Shown: positions 36,137 through 45,616, counted from the first letter of the stretch. The stretch is 64,000 bases of DNA from Sphingobacterium multivorum (GCF_900457465.1 NZ_UAUU01000011.1:372001-436000); one strand, 5' to 3'. Program-made: numbers and translations. Notes: a model not told the origin generated them from the sequence alone.

Positions 36137-38206
36137 TTAAAAATTAAAACTCATTCCGCCATAATAATTACGTAATGGGGCAGGATTAAAATACCGTCCT
36201 CCAAAAGCATTGATATCGTTTCCAAGACTATATTTTTGATTGAGTAGATTGTCGGCCCCTACAAAAAATCTGATTTTATATTGTGAACAGACAGCTTTGC
36301 TCCAGGATAATTTGCCTTGCAAAAGATGATACCGTTTGGCATAAACAGTGTTTGCATCGTCCAGTGGTATTGCGGCTGTTAAATTGGAAAGAAGATCCAA
36401 TTGGCATTCATTCGGGAAGAGTATATTCAACGAATTTACCCATACCGTTTTAGGAACCGCAGGGAGTTTATTGTCCTTATAGTTTTTGTCACCTATCTGG
36501 TAGGTTTTGAAACTGTAGTCGTTGAGGGAAAAATTACTGGTCAGTTGTAGGCTACGGACCATACCGGTCGCTTGAGGCCTGATCAAATAGACGAATAGCG
36601 ATGCTTCCAGTCCCTTTTGGTTTATTTTACCCGCATTTTGAAAATATTCAGCACCATTGTCCCGTACCTGCCGGATAATGGCATTGTTCATTTGATAGGT
36701 GTAGGCCGCTGCATCTAAAATAATCCGGCGATTCCACAAATGCCAACGCAGTCCCAGTTCGTGGTTTGTACCTGTTTCTGGCTTCAACATCGTATTAATT
36801 GTATTGTCTGACGAGCGGACCTCAGCAACAGTTGGTGCAGAGAAACCTTTAGAAATCGAAGCCCTAAGTGCGAACATTGGTGTGATCAAATACGATAGAG
36901 CAGCTCTTGGCATCCATGTACTTCCGAAATCAATGTTTTCTTTGTTCTCCTGTGGAACAGGGTAACGTTGCTGGTAGCCAATTTTATTCTCATTTAATCC
37001 GAGTGACAGCTCTACCTGAAGACGCTCCAGCCACTCCAGCTGGGTGCGTGCAAAAAATGATTGCTGACTGTTTTTCAATTTGTCCTTGGCCTGAGGATCG
37101 GTAGCGACACCTTGGGCGTTGTCATAATTGTCAATAGCATACCAACCCTTTTGTGCTTCCAGGCCCAGTTGGACTTCATATTTTAAATCTCTGCTCAACA
37201 GATCGGCATACGATAAATACAGGCGCGTTCCTATGTTCTTTTCATCTCTTTTCTCGTAATTGGTGATGAAGGGATTTTTGATCTGATTGGATGAACCAAA
37301 TACACTCGCGAATAAGGTCATCTTAGAACTGAGATGCGTCTGGTTGCTCAGTCCACCAAAGAATGTCTTATCGTAGATTGCTGCTTTTTGTTCAGCAGCA
37401 CCAGGGTTTGGTCCGCCCTTTGGCCGGGCTTGCCTGCGGTCGCTTTCCATTTGTGCTGCGGTGAGCCCTCCCGGAGTTTGGTAACCGAGATCCGAATAGA
37501 GCCCCGTGAATTTTAATTCGGATGTTTTTGCATATTGCCAATTGTAATTGAGCTGGATATTCTTTTTGTTTAAGGCTGAATTTTGGCGATAACCGTCACT
37601 TCTCGTCCAACTCTGATTGACGGCAAGTTGTTGCGTCTTGCTGACGGGTAATATTGCATTGAGCTGCTCCTGGAAAAGACCATAGGAGCCTCCCGTTAAT
37701 TGGAGATTGACTTCAGGTTTTGCAGATTGATCAAATCCTTTACTATATAAGGAGAGTATACCGCCTGAATTGGCCCCGTAGATCGACCCGTCCGGACCTT
37801 TCAAGATATTGATTTGCTCGATTGCATAGGGATCGAGCAAGTTAAGATAGGTGTTCCCGCCGGCGTCAGTAAGCGGAAAGTCGTCCAGATAGATTTTAAC
37901 ATTGCGAACACCAAAAGGTGAACGGATCATACTCCCGCGGAGTGCAAGCCGGTAACTTCCAGGAGAACGTTCTTCCATCCGTAAACCCGGTACCCTGTTC
38001 ATTGCCGAAACAAAAGAGGGCGACTGCTGGGATTGGATCATTTGGCTGCTTAACACAGCCGCAGAAGATGTCAATCGCAATAGCGGTTGTTTATTGAAGT
38101 AGGCTTTAACTTCGACTTGTTCTAGCCGATTAGTTGTAGTATCCACTTCTTGCGCATATAATTTGCTACATAAACCAAGGGTAGCAAGTAGGTAATATCT
38201 TTTCAT
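36137..38206 (-). CDS. TonB-dependent outer-membrane receptor
   Basis: A 689-residue receptor with signal peptide (MKRYYLLATLGLCSKLYA), plug domain (about 45-160, LRGSMIRSPFGVRNVKIYLDDFP and INILKGPDGSIYGANSGGI) and a 22-strand barrel ending in NYYGGMSFNF with the expected terminal Phe. It lacks the N-terminal carboxypeptidase-regulatory domain of SusC proteins and has no SusD partner, which points to metal, siderophore or cofactor uptake rather than glycans. It lies between a lipoprotein gene (18 bases) and the SNF2 helicase (9 bases). Confidence 0.92.
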   Translation of the reverse strand: MKRYYLLATLGLCSKLYAQEVDTTTNRLEQVEVKAYFNKQPLLRLTSSAAVLSSQMIQSQQSPSFVSAMNRVPGLRMEERSPGSYRLALRGSMIRSPFGVRNVKIYLDDFPLTDAGGNTYLNLLDPYAIEQINILKGPDGSIYGANSGGILSLYSKGFDQSAKPEVNLQLTGGSYGLFQEQLNAILPVSKTQQLAVNQSWTRSDGYRQNSALNKKNIQLNYNWQYAKTSELKFTGLYSDLGYQTPGGLTAAQMESDRRQARPKGGPNPGAAEQKAAIYDKTFFGGLSNQTHLSSKMTLFASVFGSSNQIKNPFITNYEKRDEKNIGTRLYLSYADLLSRDLKYEVQLGLEAQKGWYAIDNYDNAQGVATDPQAKDKLKNSQQSFFARTQLEWLERLQVELSLGLNENKIGYQQRYPVPQENKENIDFGSTWMPRAALSYLITPMFALRASISKGFSAPTVAEVRSSDNTINTMLKPETGTNHELGLRWHLWNRRIILDAAAYTYQMNNAIIRQVRDNGAEYFQNAGKINQKGLEASLFVYLIRPQATGMVRSLQLTSNFSLNDYSFKTYQIGDKNYKDNKLPAVPKTVWVNSLNILFPNECQLDLLSNLTAAIPLDDANTVYAKRYHLLQGKLSWSKAVCSQYKIRFFVGADNLLNQKYSLGNDINAFGGRYFNPAPLRNYYGGMSFNF

Positions 38207-38224
38207 TGTTCGGGTTAGTTCGGC

Positions 38225-39022
38225 TTAGTCTGCAAATTCCTGACTGAAATAAATTTCAAAAATCTGCTTTTTCTTATTGTATTTTAAGCATTGAAAATTC
38301 GCGTATACGGAGCTGGTCGGTACACAAAGACTGTTGGCCATGGCATCTTTTGCGATGTTTTTGTTCAGACAGCCCTGCTGCAAATCGAAGTTTTTGTTCG
38401 TAGAAATATCGGTCACCTCAAAGGAGTTGTCGTCAATCAGGTAATTTGAATTGTTTAGGCGAATATAATCCTCTTGGTAAATCAGTTCGGAAGCAACAAG
38501 ATAATCGAGCGATCCAAAGCTGGATGAACAATCCGAATTTTGAAGGGTATTGACAACTTTTAATTCTTTATACAGTGTGTTGAATGTATTGTTCTTACGA
38601 TCCAATAGGATGATTTCGATGCGATGATTATCTTTATTGTACACAATATACCCAAGGTCATCGGCACCATTTTCAAAGATATTCCCTTTGGTGATCGCTA
38701 AAACAGCTAAGGTAGGATGCCTAAGAAAATAATCCTTCTGGTCCGCCGGTAGTGTTGTCGTTAACTTCTGATGAAGTTTATCGAAGAGGCCGGCATCATT
38801 CATTTCCATTAACTGCTGCGCTTGTTCTTTTACCCTGCCTTCAAAACGCGGGCTATCGTAGCTCGACGTATCCGATGGGAGCGACGCGGAGGCAGGAAGG
38901 GCTACTTGTTCTTTCTTTTGGTCTTCACTTTTCGTTGATGTTGGTGTTGGCGTCTTTGCCTGATGACAGGAAACGAGACCTAAACATAATGGAATGTATA
39001 GAAAAAAGGTTTTTAAATTCAT
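38225..39022 (-). CDS. Uncharacterised lipoprotein upstream of the TonB receptor
   Basis: The 265 residues begin with a lipoprotein signal and lipobox GLVSC (Cys19), then a Ser/Thr/Pro/Lys-rich linker to about 55 and a globular part with six or more Cys (NSDCSSSFG, QQGCLNKN, NSLCVPTS, FQCLKY). No family recognised. Position suggests a surface or periplasmic partner of the TonB receptor. Confidence 0.75.
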   Translation of the reverse strand: MNLKTFFLYIPLCLGLVSCHQAKTPTPTSTKSEDQKKEQVALPASASLPSDTSSYDSPRFEGRVKEQAQQLMEMNDAGLFDKLHQKLTTTLPADQKDYFLRHPTLAVLAITKGNIFENGADDLGYIVYNKDNHRIEIILLDRKNNTFNTLYKELKVVNTLQNSDCSSSFGSLDYLVASELIYQEDYIRLNNSNYLIDDNSFEVTDISTNKNFDLQQGCLNKNIAKDAMANSLCVPTSSVYANFQCLKYNKKKQIFEIYFSQEFAD

Positions 39023-39143
39023 GATGAAGTATCGTCAATGCTTATGCAGTCACTCTTCATGCAGCGAAAGAGCAATAACATCGGCTAATTTAGTTATTTT
39101 ATGGCAAAGAAAGCTGCCGCAGCCTGGAATTAGAAAGCTTCAT

Positions 39144-40439
39144 TCAGCCCCAAAAGAAACCACGGGAACCATATTTTCCAAAGGCATAGTCCAGACATAG
39201 ATTTGTGCGTGTTGATTTGTTAAAGAGAACTCGCAACCCGGCACCACCCCCAGGTTGCCACCTTTCAAAAAGTTTGGTGCCCAGTTCGTCGCTGGCAGTC
39301 TGTAGGTTAAAAAAAGCAGCTCCGCTCAAAAAGCGATTCTTTAAAATTGGGAAGCGGTATTCTGTTTCGGCATAACCGAAAGAAATTCCTTTGAAATAAC
39401 CGATGGTATAACCGCGGCCGCTTCTGACGGCTACGTCCCTTCCTGTTCCTGGAAGATCAAAATAGGGCAGAGTACCACCAAGTTTATAGGAACCCCAATA
39501 CCAGAAGGCGAGTACATGAGCTGGGTCGGACTGGGATAGACTAAAGTATTTGCGAAAGTCGGTGGTAAGCTGTACTGCACTTTTGCTGCTACCCAGCAGC
39601 GTTGTGTTCCATCGCACACCGATATCTGAATATATACCCTTGTAAGGCCTGTTGGGATTGTCTCTGGTCATATATTGCATATTGAGCAATAGGCCGTTGG
39701 AATTGTAACTGTCGGGCTCGAAGCCATGTTTTTCGGTGTAGATGGTGTTGGGCGTAACGTTGCCATTCGGGCCGCTGCTGGTTATTTTCCGTCGTAAGTC
39801 AAACGCCAGTCCGGCCCCAACAAATAGCCCGTCGGCGATGCGTTTATAGACTTTTTCATTAAATGTAAATGCATTATATTTTGCGCCGTATTTCTTATGG
39901 TCGGGGTTGGCAAGAATCTCTTCATCGGCATTGTTCCATTTTCCATGGGGAGTCATGCCCAGCCCTGCGTCTAAAGCCACCATTTTGACAAGTGCAAAAG
40001 CACCCTGAAAATTTAGTTTATTGTTCGGAGTAAATACATTGTGGCTGATATAGAAGACCATAATATTTTTCGTGGTGATCGAGGCGGATGTCGCTGCGAT
40101 CGACATGGTGGTTGTTTTGGGATCACCTAGTACTTTCCCGGCGACAGCCTTGATTCCGATCTGACCACCTATGGTTGGGTTGTAGGCAATGTTGGGCATT
40201 AAGGTGATGGGAGAACGTTTACTTGCATGTTCCTTTTTTCGTTTGGGATGTATTATTCTTCCGATGAGATCCGATATATCGTATTGACTAGCCAAGGCAG
40301 AGTCACGCTGCTGTTTGTACTGTGCAACAGAGTCTGCTTTCACATCATTTTGAGCTGCAAGGAGTGTAGGGATTGAAATTAAAAGTATTCCTAAAAAAGC
40401 GTATCGGAAGAAATCGTTATAACGTAAAAGTTGATGCAT
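39144..40439 (-). CDS. BamA/TamA-like outer-membrane barrel, C-terminus probably frameshifted
   Basis: The 431 residues have a signal peptide (to TLLAAQ), a short linker with no POTRA repeats, and a surface-antigen-D15-like barrel (PYKGIYSDIGVRWN, GYAETEYRFPILKNRFLSGAAFFN, GGAGLRVLFNKSTRTNLCLDYAFG). The frame stops after GFFWG. One more G in the GGGG run (39148-39151) would instead give GFFWGLNEAF and a stop at 39130-39132, a normal barrel end with the terminal Phe of the beta-signal. So the annotated end is likely five residues short because of a 1-base loss, real or technical. Confidence 0.82.
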   Translation of the reverse strand: MHQLLRYNDFFRYAFLGILLISIPTLLAAQNDVKADSVAQYKQQRDSALASQYDISDLIGRIIHPKRKKEHASKRSPITLMPNIAYNPTIGGQIGIKAVAGKVLGDPKTTTMSIAATSASITTKNIMVFYISHNVFTPNNKLNFQGAFALVKMVALDAGLGMTPHGKWNNADEEILANPDHKKYGAKYNAFTFNEKVYKRIADGLFVGAGLAFDLRRKITSSGPNGNVTPNTIYTEKHGFEPDSYNSNGLLLNMQYMTRDNPNRPYKGIYSDIGVRWNTTLLGSSKSAVQLTTDFRKYFSLSQSDPAHVLAFWYWGSYKLGGTLPYFDLPGTGRDVAVRSGRGYTIGYFKGISFGYAETEYRFPILKNRFLSGAAFFNLQTASDELGTKLFERWQPGGGAGLRVLFNKSTRTNLCLDYAFGKYGSRGFFWG

Positions 40440-40635
40440 ACATTCGAGCTTATCTTAAAACTAAACGTAAAAGAAAATAAAATGTTTTCTCCGGCACTTG
40501 GAGCCTGTCTTTTTGATGGTTGAACAAATGCGAATAGGGTATTGTGTTGGAGAAGTTTATTTTTCTTGCGAAGCTGGAGAATTAAACTTGCAAATCACAG
40601 CAAATTTATCTTAGTTTGATTATTTAAACTAGGAT

Positions 40636-42516
40636 ATGATAGGAGGCACTATATTGAATTACGGATTGACGTTGCTTTTATTGACAGGGGCTGCTCATGC
40701 ACAAGAACTGTATACCCCAAGGAATATTCAGCAAGCGATCGCAAAGGGGACCCGTACTACAACGGGCATACCGGGAAAAAACTATTGGCAGAATTTTGGA
40801 AAGTATGATGTGCGGGTGCAATTGGATCCGGCTACAAAGATGGTGAGTGGAACAGAGACTATTCTGTACACAAACCATAGTCCTGATACATTGAATCGCT
40901 TGGCTATCCGATTTGTAAACAATGTGCACAAACCCAATGCGGTACGTGCGGCATACGCTTCGGACGATTACCTGACTTCGGGTCTAAAGATAAAGTCGTT
41001 TAAACTAAATGGTCAAGTTTACGACGTAAACAGCAAGGACTGGGGGACGGTGAAGTTGGGCGATTTTGGACAGAAAATCCTTCCGGGAAGTACTGCAACG
41101 TTGGACATTAGCTGGGAATACCCTTTATCTGTCGAAAGCGACCGTGAAGGACTGCTGAATGCGTCTACCTTTTATTGTGCTTACGCCTATCCGCGTGTGT
41201 CTGTATACGACGATTACAATGGCTGGGATCTTTTGGAACATAATGGCCGGCAAGAATTCTACAATGGTTTCAACGATTATCAATTTGAGATATCCGTTCC
41301 GAAGAACTTTGTTGTCTGGGCGACAGGTGAATTGACCAATGCGGCTGAGGTACTGCAGAAACCTATTCTGGACCGTTTCGAAAAATCAAAAGTCAGCGAT
41401 ACCCCAATACATATCGCGACTGATGCCGAAATGAAATCGGGGAAGGTGACAGCGCAAGAAGCTTGGAATACGTGGAACTTCAAAGCAAGCTATGTACCTG
41501 ATTTTTGTTTCAGTGTGAGTGACAATTATATCTGGGATGGCGGGAGTGTAGATTTGGGAAGCAAACGCGTCAGTGTGCAATCCAGCTATGTCGCCGGAAC
41601 GCCAGATTTTGAACAATATATTGGCTGGCAACAATACTGCATTAACTGGTTTTCTAAAAATTGGCCTGGTGTCACCTATCCATACCCAACAATGACAGCC
41701 GTTCAGGGATTTGCAGATATGGAATATCCGATGATGATCAACGATTCGAGTGTTCCAGATAATCTTGTGGATGCACGGCAAACAGCAGACCATGAAATTG
41801 CACATACTTATTTTCCTTTTTACATGGGTATCAATGAGACGCGATACGGTTATATGGATGAAGGTTGGGCTACTGCATTGGAATTCTGGATCGGAAATGC
41901 GGAGATTGGTGTCGAAAAAAACAAAGAGCTTTTTAAGGATGCTCGCGTAAAGCGCTATATTTTTGACCCTTCTACAGAAGAAGATCAACCCCTGATTACG
42001 ATGACCTCTCAGTTAAGTGGTTTAGGGTATGGTAATAATGCTTACATCAAGGCCGCGTTGTCTTATATTGCATTACGGGATTATTTGGGCGATGAGCTGT
42101 TTAAAAAAGCATTACATCATTATATGGAGTTATGGCATGGAAAGCATCCGACGCCTTGGGACTTTTTTTACAGCATCAACGCCGGAGCTGGGCAAAATTT
42201 AAATTGGTATTGGAAAAATTGGTATTTTACCAATAATTACATCGACCTTAAAGTGGATAGCTTTAAGCAACTCGGCGGTAAAAATACACTTACAATTACC
42301 AATGTAGGAGGATTTGCAATTCCGTTTGATGTGTTGATTACCTATGCAGATGGATCGGTGGAGACAAAACATCAAACTCCAGCAATTTGGCAACACAATG
42401 AAAAACAGGCAAGCATGACTTGGAGTTCGACCAAAAAGGTGAAAAATATTACCTTGGACGGTGGTATTTTTATGGATTACACAGCTAAAGACAACAGCTG
42501 GAACGTTATAAAGTAA
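40636..42516 (+). CDS. M1-family metallopeptidase
   Basis: Zinc aminopeptidase of the gluzincin clan, 626 residues. The signal peptide ends near AAHAQ, so it acts in the periplasm or outside. Zinc ligands H386 and H390 in HEIAH and E409 eighteen residues later (HExxH-x18-E) are intact, and an exopeptidase GxMEN-like block reads GFADMEYPMM. The C-terminal beta domain starts near residue 530. Followed by a strong hairpin. Confidence 0.92.
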   Translation: MIGGTILNYGLTLLLLTGAAHAQELYTPRNIQQAIAKGTRTTTGIPGKNYWQNFGKYDVRVQLDPATKMVSGTETILYTNHSPDTLNRLAIRFVNNVHKPNAVRAAYASDDYLTSGLKIKSFKLNGQVYDVNSKDWGTVKLGDFGQKILPGSTATLDISWEYPLSVESDREGLLNASTFYCAYAYPRVSVYDDYNGWDLLEHNGRQEFYNGFNDYQFEISVPKNFVVWATGELTNAAEVLQKPILDRFEKSKVSDTPIHIATDAEMKSGKVTAQEAWNTWNFKASYVPDFCFSVSDNYIWDGGSVDLGSKRVSVQSSYVAGTPDFEQYIGWQQYCINWFSKNWPGVTYPYPTMTAVQGFADMEYPMMINDSSVPDNLVDARQTADHEIAHTYFPFYMGINETRYGYMDEGWATALEFWIGNAEIGVEKNKELFKDARVKRYIFDPSTEEDQPLITMTSQLSGLGYGNNAYIKAALSYIALRDYLGDELFKKALHHYMELWHGKHPTPWDFFYSINAGAGQNLNWYWKNWYFTNNYIDLKVDSFKQLGGKNTLTITNVGGFAIPFDVLITYADGSVETKHQTPAIWQHNEKQASMTWSSTKKVKNITLDGGIFMDYTAKDNSWNVIK

Positions 42517-42524
42517 TCCGATTG

Positions 42525-42563
42525 ATCGTGTCAGCCTTTATGTTCTGAAAAGGTTGACACGAT
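42525..42563 (+). terminator. Terminator of the M1 peptidase gene
   Basis: ATCGTGTCAGCCTTT (42525-42539) and AAAGGTTGACACGAT (42549-42563) pair over 15 positions with one wobble, followed by TGTTT. Confidence 0.75.
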
Positions 42564-42637
42564 TGTTTACTGAATCCTGTTTTAGTCTGCGGAAAAATAG
42601 CTGTTCGTTGGTGTCAGCCTTGCCCCGCTACGAACAA

Positions 42638-43249
42638 CTACAGCTGATCGATGCTTCGAAATGTCAGATTAATTCGTGCGCTGAATGCCTTCTTTGTCGG
42701 TGGAAGCCGATGCAGCCAATACGTTTGTGTAAGACCTTTCATCACCAATAAGCTTCCATGCCCCAAGATAATGTCTATTTTTTCTTTGCTCGTTTTGTGT
42801 TTAAAAGCAAACTTTCGTTCAGCACCAAAGCTTAAAGAAGCAATTGCTCCATTTTTTTTGAGGTCTTTTTCACCGTCACTGTGCCAGGCCATTCCCTCGT
42901 CGCCATTGTGGTACAGATTCAACAGGCAGGAATTATAGGTTTCCTGTGTTTGCTCTTCGGCAATTTTTTTCAGCTCAAGAAGTTCCTGTGTCCAGGGAAG
43001 CGCCCTTTTAGTGGTGTTGGAATAACTATATTCGAAAGCCTGATCGCCATACCAAGCCACCTTTCGCTTGGTGACGATTTCATTTCCAAAAATAATGGCG
43101 CGATCATTTACCCATTCGATCGAGTCCATGAGTTTATCAAAATAGTGGTTTGCTTCCTGCGGAGACAGTATTTTGCCATAATAATTGACAGTCCCATCGT
43201 AAGGGAGTAGATTTCTATTGCCATCGAAGAGATTGTCGAAAAGTTCCAT
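42638..43249 (-). CDS. alkB: AlkB-type alpha-ketoglutarate-dependent dioxygenase
   Basis: Fe(II)/2-oxoglutarate enzyme that reverses N-alkyl DNA damage (1-methyladenine, 3-methylcytosine). The 203 residues include metal ligands H123 and D125 in AWHSDGE and H180 in QTYWLH, and the 2-oxoglutarate/substrate block ARINLTFR with R192 and R198. It follows the Ada-like gene by 22 bases, forming an alkylation-repair operon. Confidence 0.93.
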   Translation of the reverse strand: MELFDNLFDGNRNLLPYDGTVNYYGKILSPQEANHYFDKLMDSIEWVNDRAIIFGNEIVTKRKVAWYGDQAFEYSYSNTTKRALPWTQELLELKKIAEEQTQETYNSCLLNLYHNGDEGMAWHSDGEKDLKKNGAIASLSFGAERKFAFKHKTSKEKIDIILGHGSLLVMKGLTQTYWLHRLPPTKKAFSARINLTFRSIDQL

Positions 43250-43271
43250 GTTATCGTATTGTGTGTGTTTA

Positions 43272-44108
43272 CTAAATAGCGGTATGTAAAGTCTCCCATC
43301 CGATCATCGCTGTTTTCCGCATCGGATTCCATCGGTAGCCGCCAAATATTCCGCTGTTTTGTATCACTCGATGACAAGGGATAAGGTAAGCGATCGGATT
43401 GCTTCCGATAGCTGTACCGACAGCACGGGAGGCCTTGGGGTTTCCGATTTGAGAAGCGATGGCACCGTAGGTACTTAAGTTACCCATAGGGATTTTTAAT
43501 AAAGCTTCCCAGACTTTCAATTGAAAATCAGTGCCTTTTAAATGCAATTTTACCTGACGGATGTCTTTGTCTTGTGGATTTAATGCTTTGAGTGCATTCT
43601 CGTGCATGCTATTTCCCTGTTGTCGATATGTTGCATTCGGAAAGCGTTGTTGAAGGGTGTCAAAAGCTATTAAGTTGTCATCGGCATAAGCAATATGACA
43701 AATACCTTTAGAAGTGGATGCAATGAGCATTGTGCCGAATAAGCTCTGATAATAGGCGTAGGAAATCAATAGATTGGAACCTTCATTTTTATATTCAGCG
43801 GGAGTCATCCCCTCAATATTGATGAATAGCTCATGAAGTCTACTGCTGCTGGAAAGGCCAAGCTGGAATGTTGTTTCAGCAATGTTATTTTCCTTGAGCA
43901 ATGATTTTGCATGATTTATACTCACATATTGTAAGAATTTCTTGGGACTTGTACCTGCCCATGCGGTAAACATGCGTTGAAAATGAGCTTCACTCATGTA
44001 AACATGAGAAGCGATCTGACCCAATGTAGGCTGTGTCTTAAAGTTTTCCTGTAAGAAATGTATGGCCTTGGCGATACGTTGAAAATCTACTTCTTGTTGA
44101 ATAGTCAT
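43272..44108 (-). CDS. Ada-like AraC/O6-methylguanine-DNA methyltransferase fusion
   Basis: The 278 residues carry an N-terminal AraC-type helix-turn-helix (about 12-108, QIASHVYMSEAHFQRMFTAWAGTSPKKF) and a C-terminal O6-alkylguanine methyltransferase domain with the acceptor Cys245 in IPCHRVI. The Cys-rich phosphotriester-sensing domain of E. coli Ada is absent, so it cannot sense damage the same way. It precedes alkB on one transcript. Suicidal methyl transfer to Cys245 is family knowledge; regulatory targets are unknown. Confidence 0.92.
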   Translation of the reverse strand: MTIQQEVDFQRIAKAIHFLQENFKTQPTLGQIASHVYMSEAHFQRMFTAWAGTSPKKFLQYVSINHAKSLLKENNIAETTFQLGLSSSSRLHELFINIEGMTPAEYKNEGSNLLISYAYYQSLFGTMLIASTSKGICHIAYADDNLIAFDTLQQRFPNATYRQQGNSMHENALKALNPQDKDIRQVKLHLKGTDFQLKVWEALLKIPMGNLSTYGAIASQIGNPKASRAVGTAIGSNPIAYLIPCHRVIQNSGIFGGYRWNPMRKTAMIGWETLHTAI

Positions 44109-44175
44109 GATTGTTCATTTAATTTATACAAAGTTGCTAATAAGAAGAAGTCTTTAAAATCCGATTTATGCTAAA

Positions 44176-44475
44176 TTAAATGTTGGATGAAGGAGATTTG
44201 TCCGAATGACCTAAGGATTTATCTGGTGCAACTAGATCGCGGATCAGTTGTTTGAGTTCTTTTATTTCGGGGAATCGACCCGCTCTTTTTCGATCGAAAA
44301 TCTCCTGATCCGCTACCCGTACGGTATAACGGCCTGCAATTTCGCTGGGGACCAGCATAACGCCATGGATTTCATCCGTGAACGAACTCAGCACCTCCTG
44401 CGCCATATAGGCGGCACGCAGCATCCAATTGCATTTTGGACAATATTCAATTTCAATAACAGGTTTTGTTGCCAT
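44176..44475 (-). CDS. SelT/SelW/SelH (Rdx) family protein
   Basis: A 99-residue thioredoxin-like-fold protein with the redox pair C-P-K-C at 12-15 (EIEYCPKCNWMLRAAYMAQE), Cys replacing the selenocysteine of animal homologues, and the following GRYTVRVADQEIFDRKRAGRFPE. Function is presumed redox but unproven. Starts 3 bases after the small ORF upstream. Confidence 0.9.
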   Translation of the reverse strand: MATKPVIEIEYCPKCNWMLRAAYMAQEVLSSFTDEIHGVMLVPSEIAGRYTVRVADQEIFDRKRAGRFPEIKELKQLIRDLVAPDKSLGHSDKSPSSNI

Positions 44476-44478
44476 GAG

Positions 44479-44679
44479 TTAAGTTAAAGTGCGTTGTTTT
44501 GTTTTAAACAAATTTATCGATCCTAGCGCTGCAATCAAAGCGCTTTTTGTCATGGAAATTTCGAGATTATTTCCAACTCGTTGGAGTATAGTGTAAAACC
44601 CGTCCATTTCATATAAAGGCCGCCTATTCCAAGGGTCTTTTACTCGGTCAATGGAATGGGCGGCTCGTTTTGGATACAC
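44479..44679 (-). CDS. Small ORF between ygiD and the SelW-like gene (doubtful)
   Basis: A 66-codon frame that would start with GTG at 44679 (VYPKRAAHSIDRVKDPW) or with ATG at residue 25 (MDGFYTILQRVGNN). It fills the 200 bases between two same-strand genes with 20- and 3-base gaps, the only positive evidence. No family recognised, no signal peptide. It may be spurious. Confidence 0.35.
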   Translation of the reverse strand: MYPKRAAHSIDRVKDPWNRRPLYEMDGFYTILQRVGNNLEISMTKSALIAALGSINLFKTKQRTLT

Positions 44680-44699
44680 CCGATAGGTGTGCTGGAGGC

Positions 44700-45584
44700 T
44701 TACCCGATTTTCAAAGAAGTCATGGTCAGCGATCCAGCCACTGAATTGTCGTTGAAGAGAAACAGCTCGTCATTTTTCTCCTGTAAACCCAAGGTATAGA
44801 TTAAAGGGAGGTAATGTTCAGGCGTCGGAATTGCCAAGTCAAACTCTTTGCCCTGTTTTCTGAAATCGATGAGCGCCTGATGATTGCCGTTCTGGATGAA
44901 TTGCTTCATTTTTTCGTTGGCTATCGTGGCCCACTCATACGCATAGCCTGCCGTATCGAGTTTGTCCCAGGCGACCATCCGTAAGTTGTGCACCATATTG
45001 CCACTCCCTATAATGAGCACCCCTTTTTTTCTTAGCGCGTTTAATTGCTGTGCAATCTCGTAATGGTATGCTGCAGGCTGTGTGTAATCGATGCTCATTT
45101 GAATAATTGGAACGTCTGCATCAGGATATAGATGTTTGACGACTGACCAGGAACCATGGTCCAATCCCCATTTGTCGTCGAGGTGAACATCCGCTTTGCT
45201 GACGACACGTTGCGTTTCCAAAGCGAGTGCTGGGCTTCCTGGAGCTGGATATTGGACATCAAAGAGTGCCTGAGGAAAGCCGCCAAAATCATGAATTGTG
45301 GCGGGGTGCTCCATCGCTGTGACAAATGTTCCACGTGTTTCCCAGTGTGCGGAAACAACAAGAATCGCCTTCGGTTTCTCGAAAGTTTGACCTATTTTTT
45401 TGAAGCCCTGCACAAATTCGTTGTCCTCTATGGCGTTCATGGGACTTCCATGTCCTAAAAATAAGACCGGAAATTTATCCGTTGCCTCTAGTTCCTCGGA
45501 AAATTTATAGAGCGAGTTTGCTTTATGTGCTACTCCAGCTAATGGTAATGTTGTCATAATTTTAATAAAATCCTTTCTACGCAT
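44700..45584 (-). CDS. DODA-type extradiol aromatic ring-opening dioxygenase (YgiD-like)
   Basis: The 294 residues match the LigB/4,5-DOPA dioxygenase group: FLGHGSPMNAIEDN (first zinc His), VVSAHWETRG, GLDHGSWSVVKHLYP and IIGSGNMVHNLR. An N-terminal extension of about 30 residues, MRRKDFIKIMTTLPLAGVA, looks like a Tat-type signal, unlike the cytosolic E. coli enzyme. Natural substrate unknown. It is divergent from the AraC regulator's end, and a -7 element precedes it. Confidence 0.9.
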   Translation of the reverse strand: MRRKDFIKIMTTLPLAGVAHKANSLYKFSEELEATDKFPVLFLGHGSPMNAIEDNEFVQGFKKIGQTFEKPKAILVVSAHWETRGTFVTAMEHPATIHDFGGFPQALFDVQYPAPGSPALALETQRVVSKADVHLDDKWGLDHGSWSVVKHLYPDADVPIIQMSIDYTQPAAYHYEIAQQLNALRKKGVLIIGSGNMVHNLRMVAWDKLDTAGYAYEWATIANEKMKQFIQNGNHQALIDFRKQGKEFDLAIPTPEHYLPLIYTLGLQEKNDELFLFNDNSVAGSLTMTSLKIG

Positions 45585-45616
45585 TTGATATGATGTGACT
45601 GCGTTAATTTTTACTA

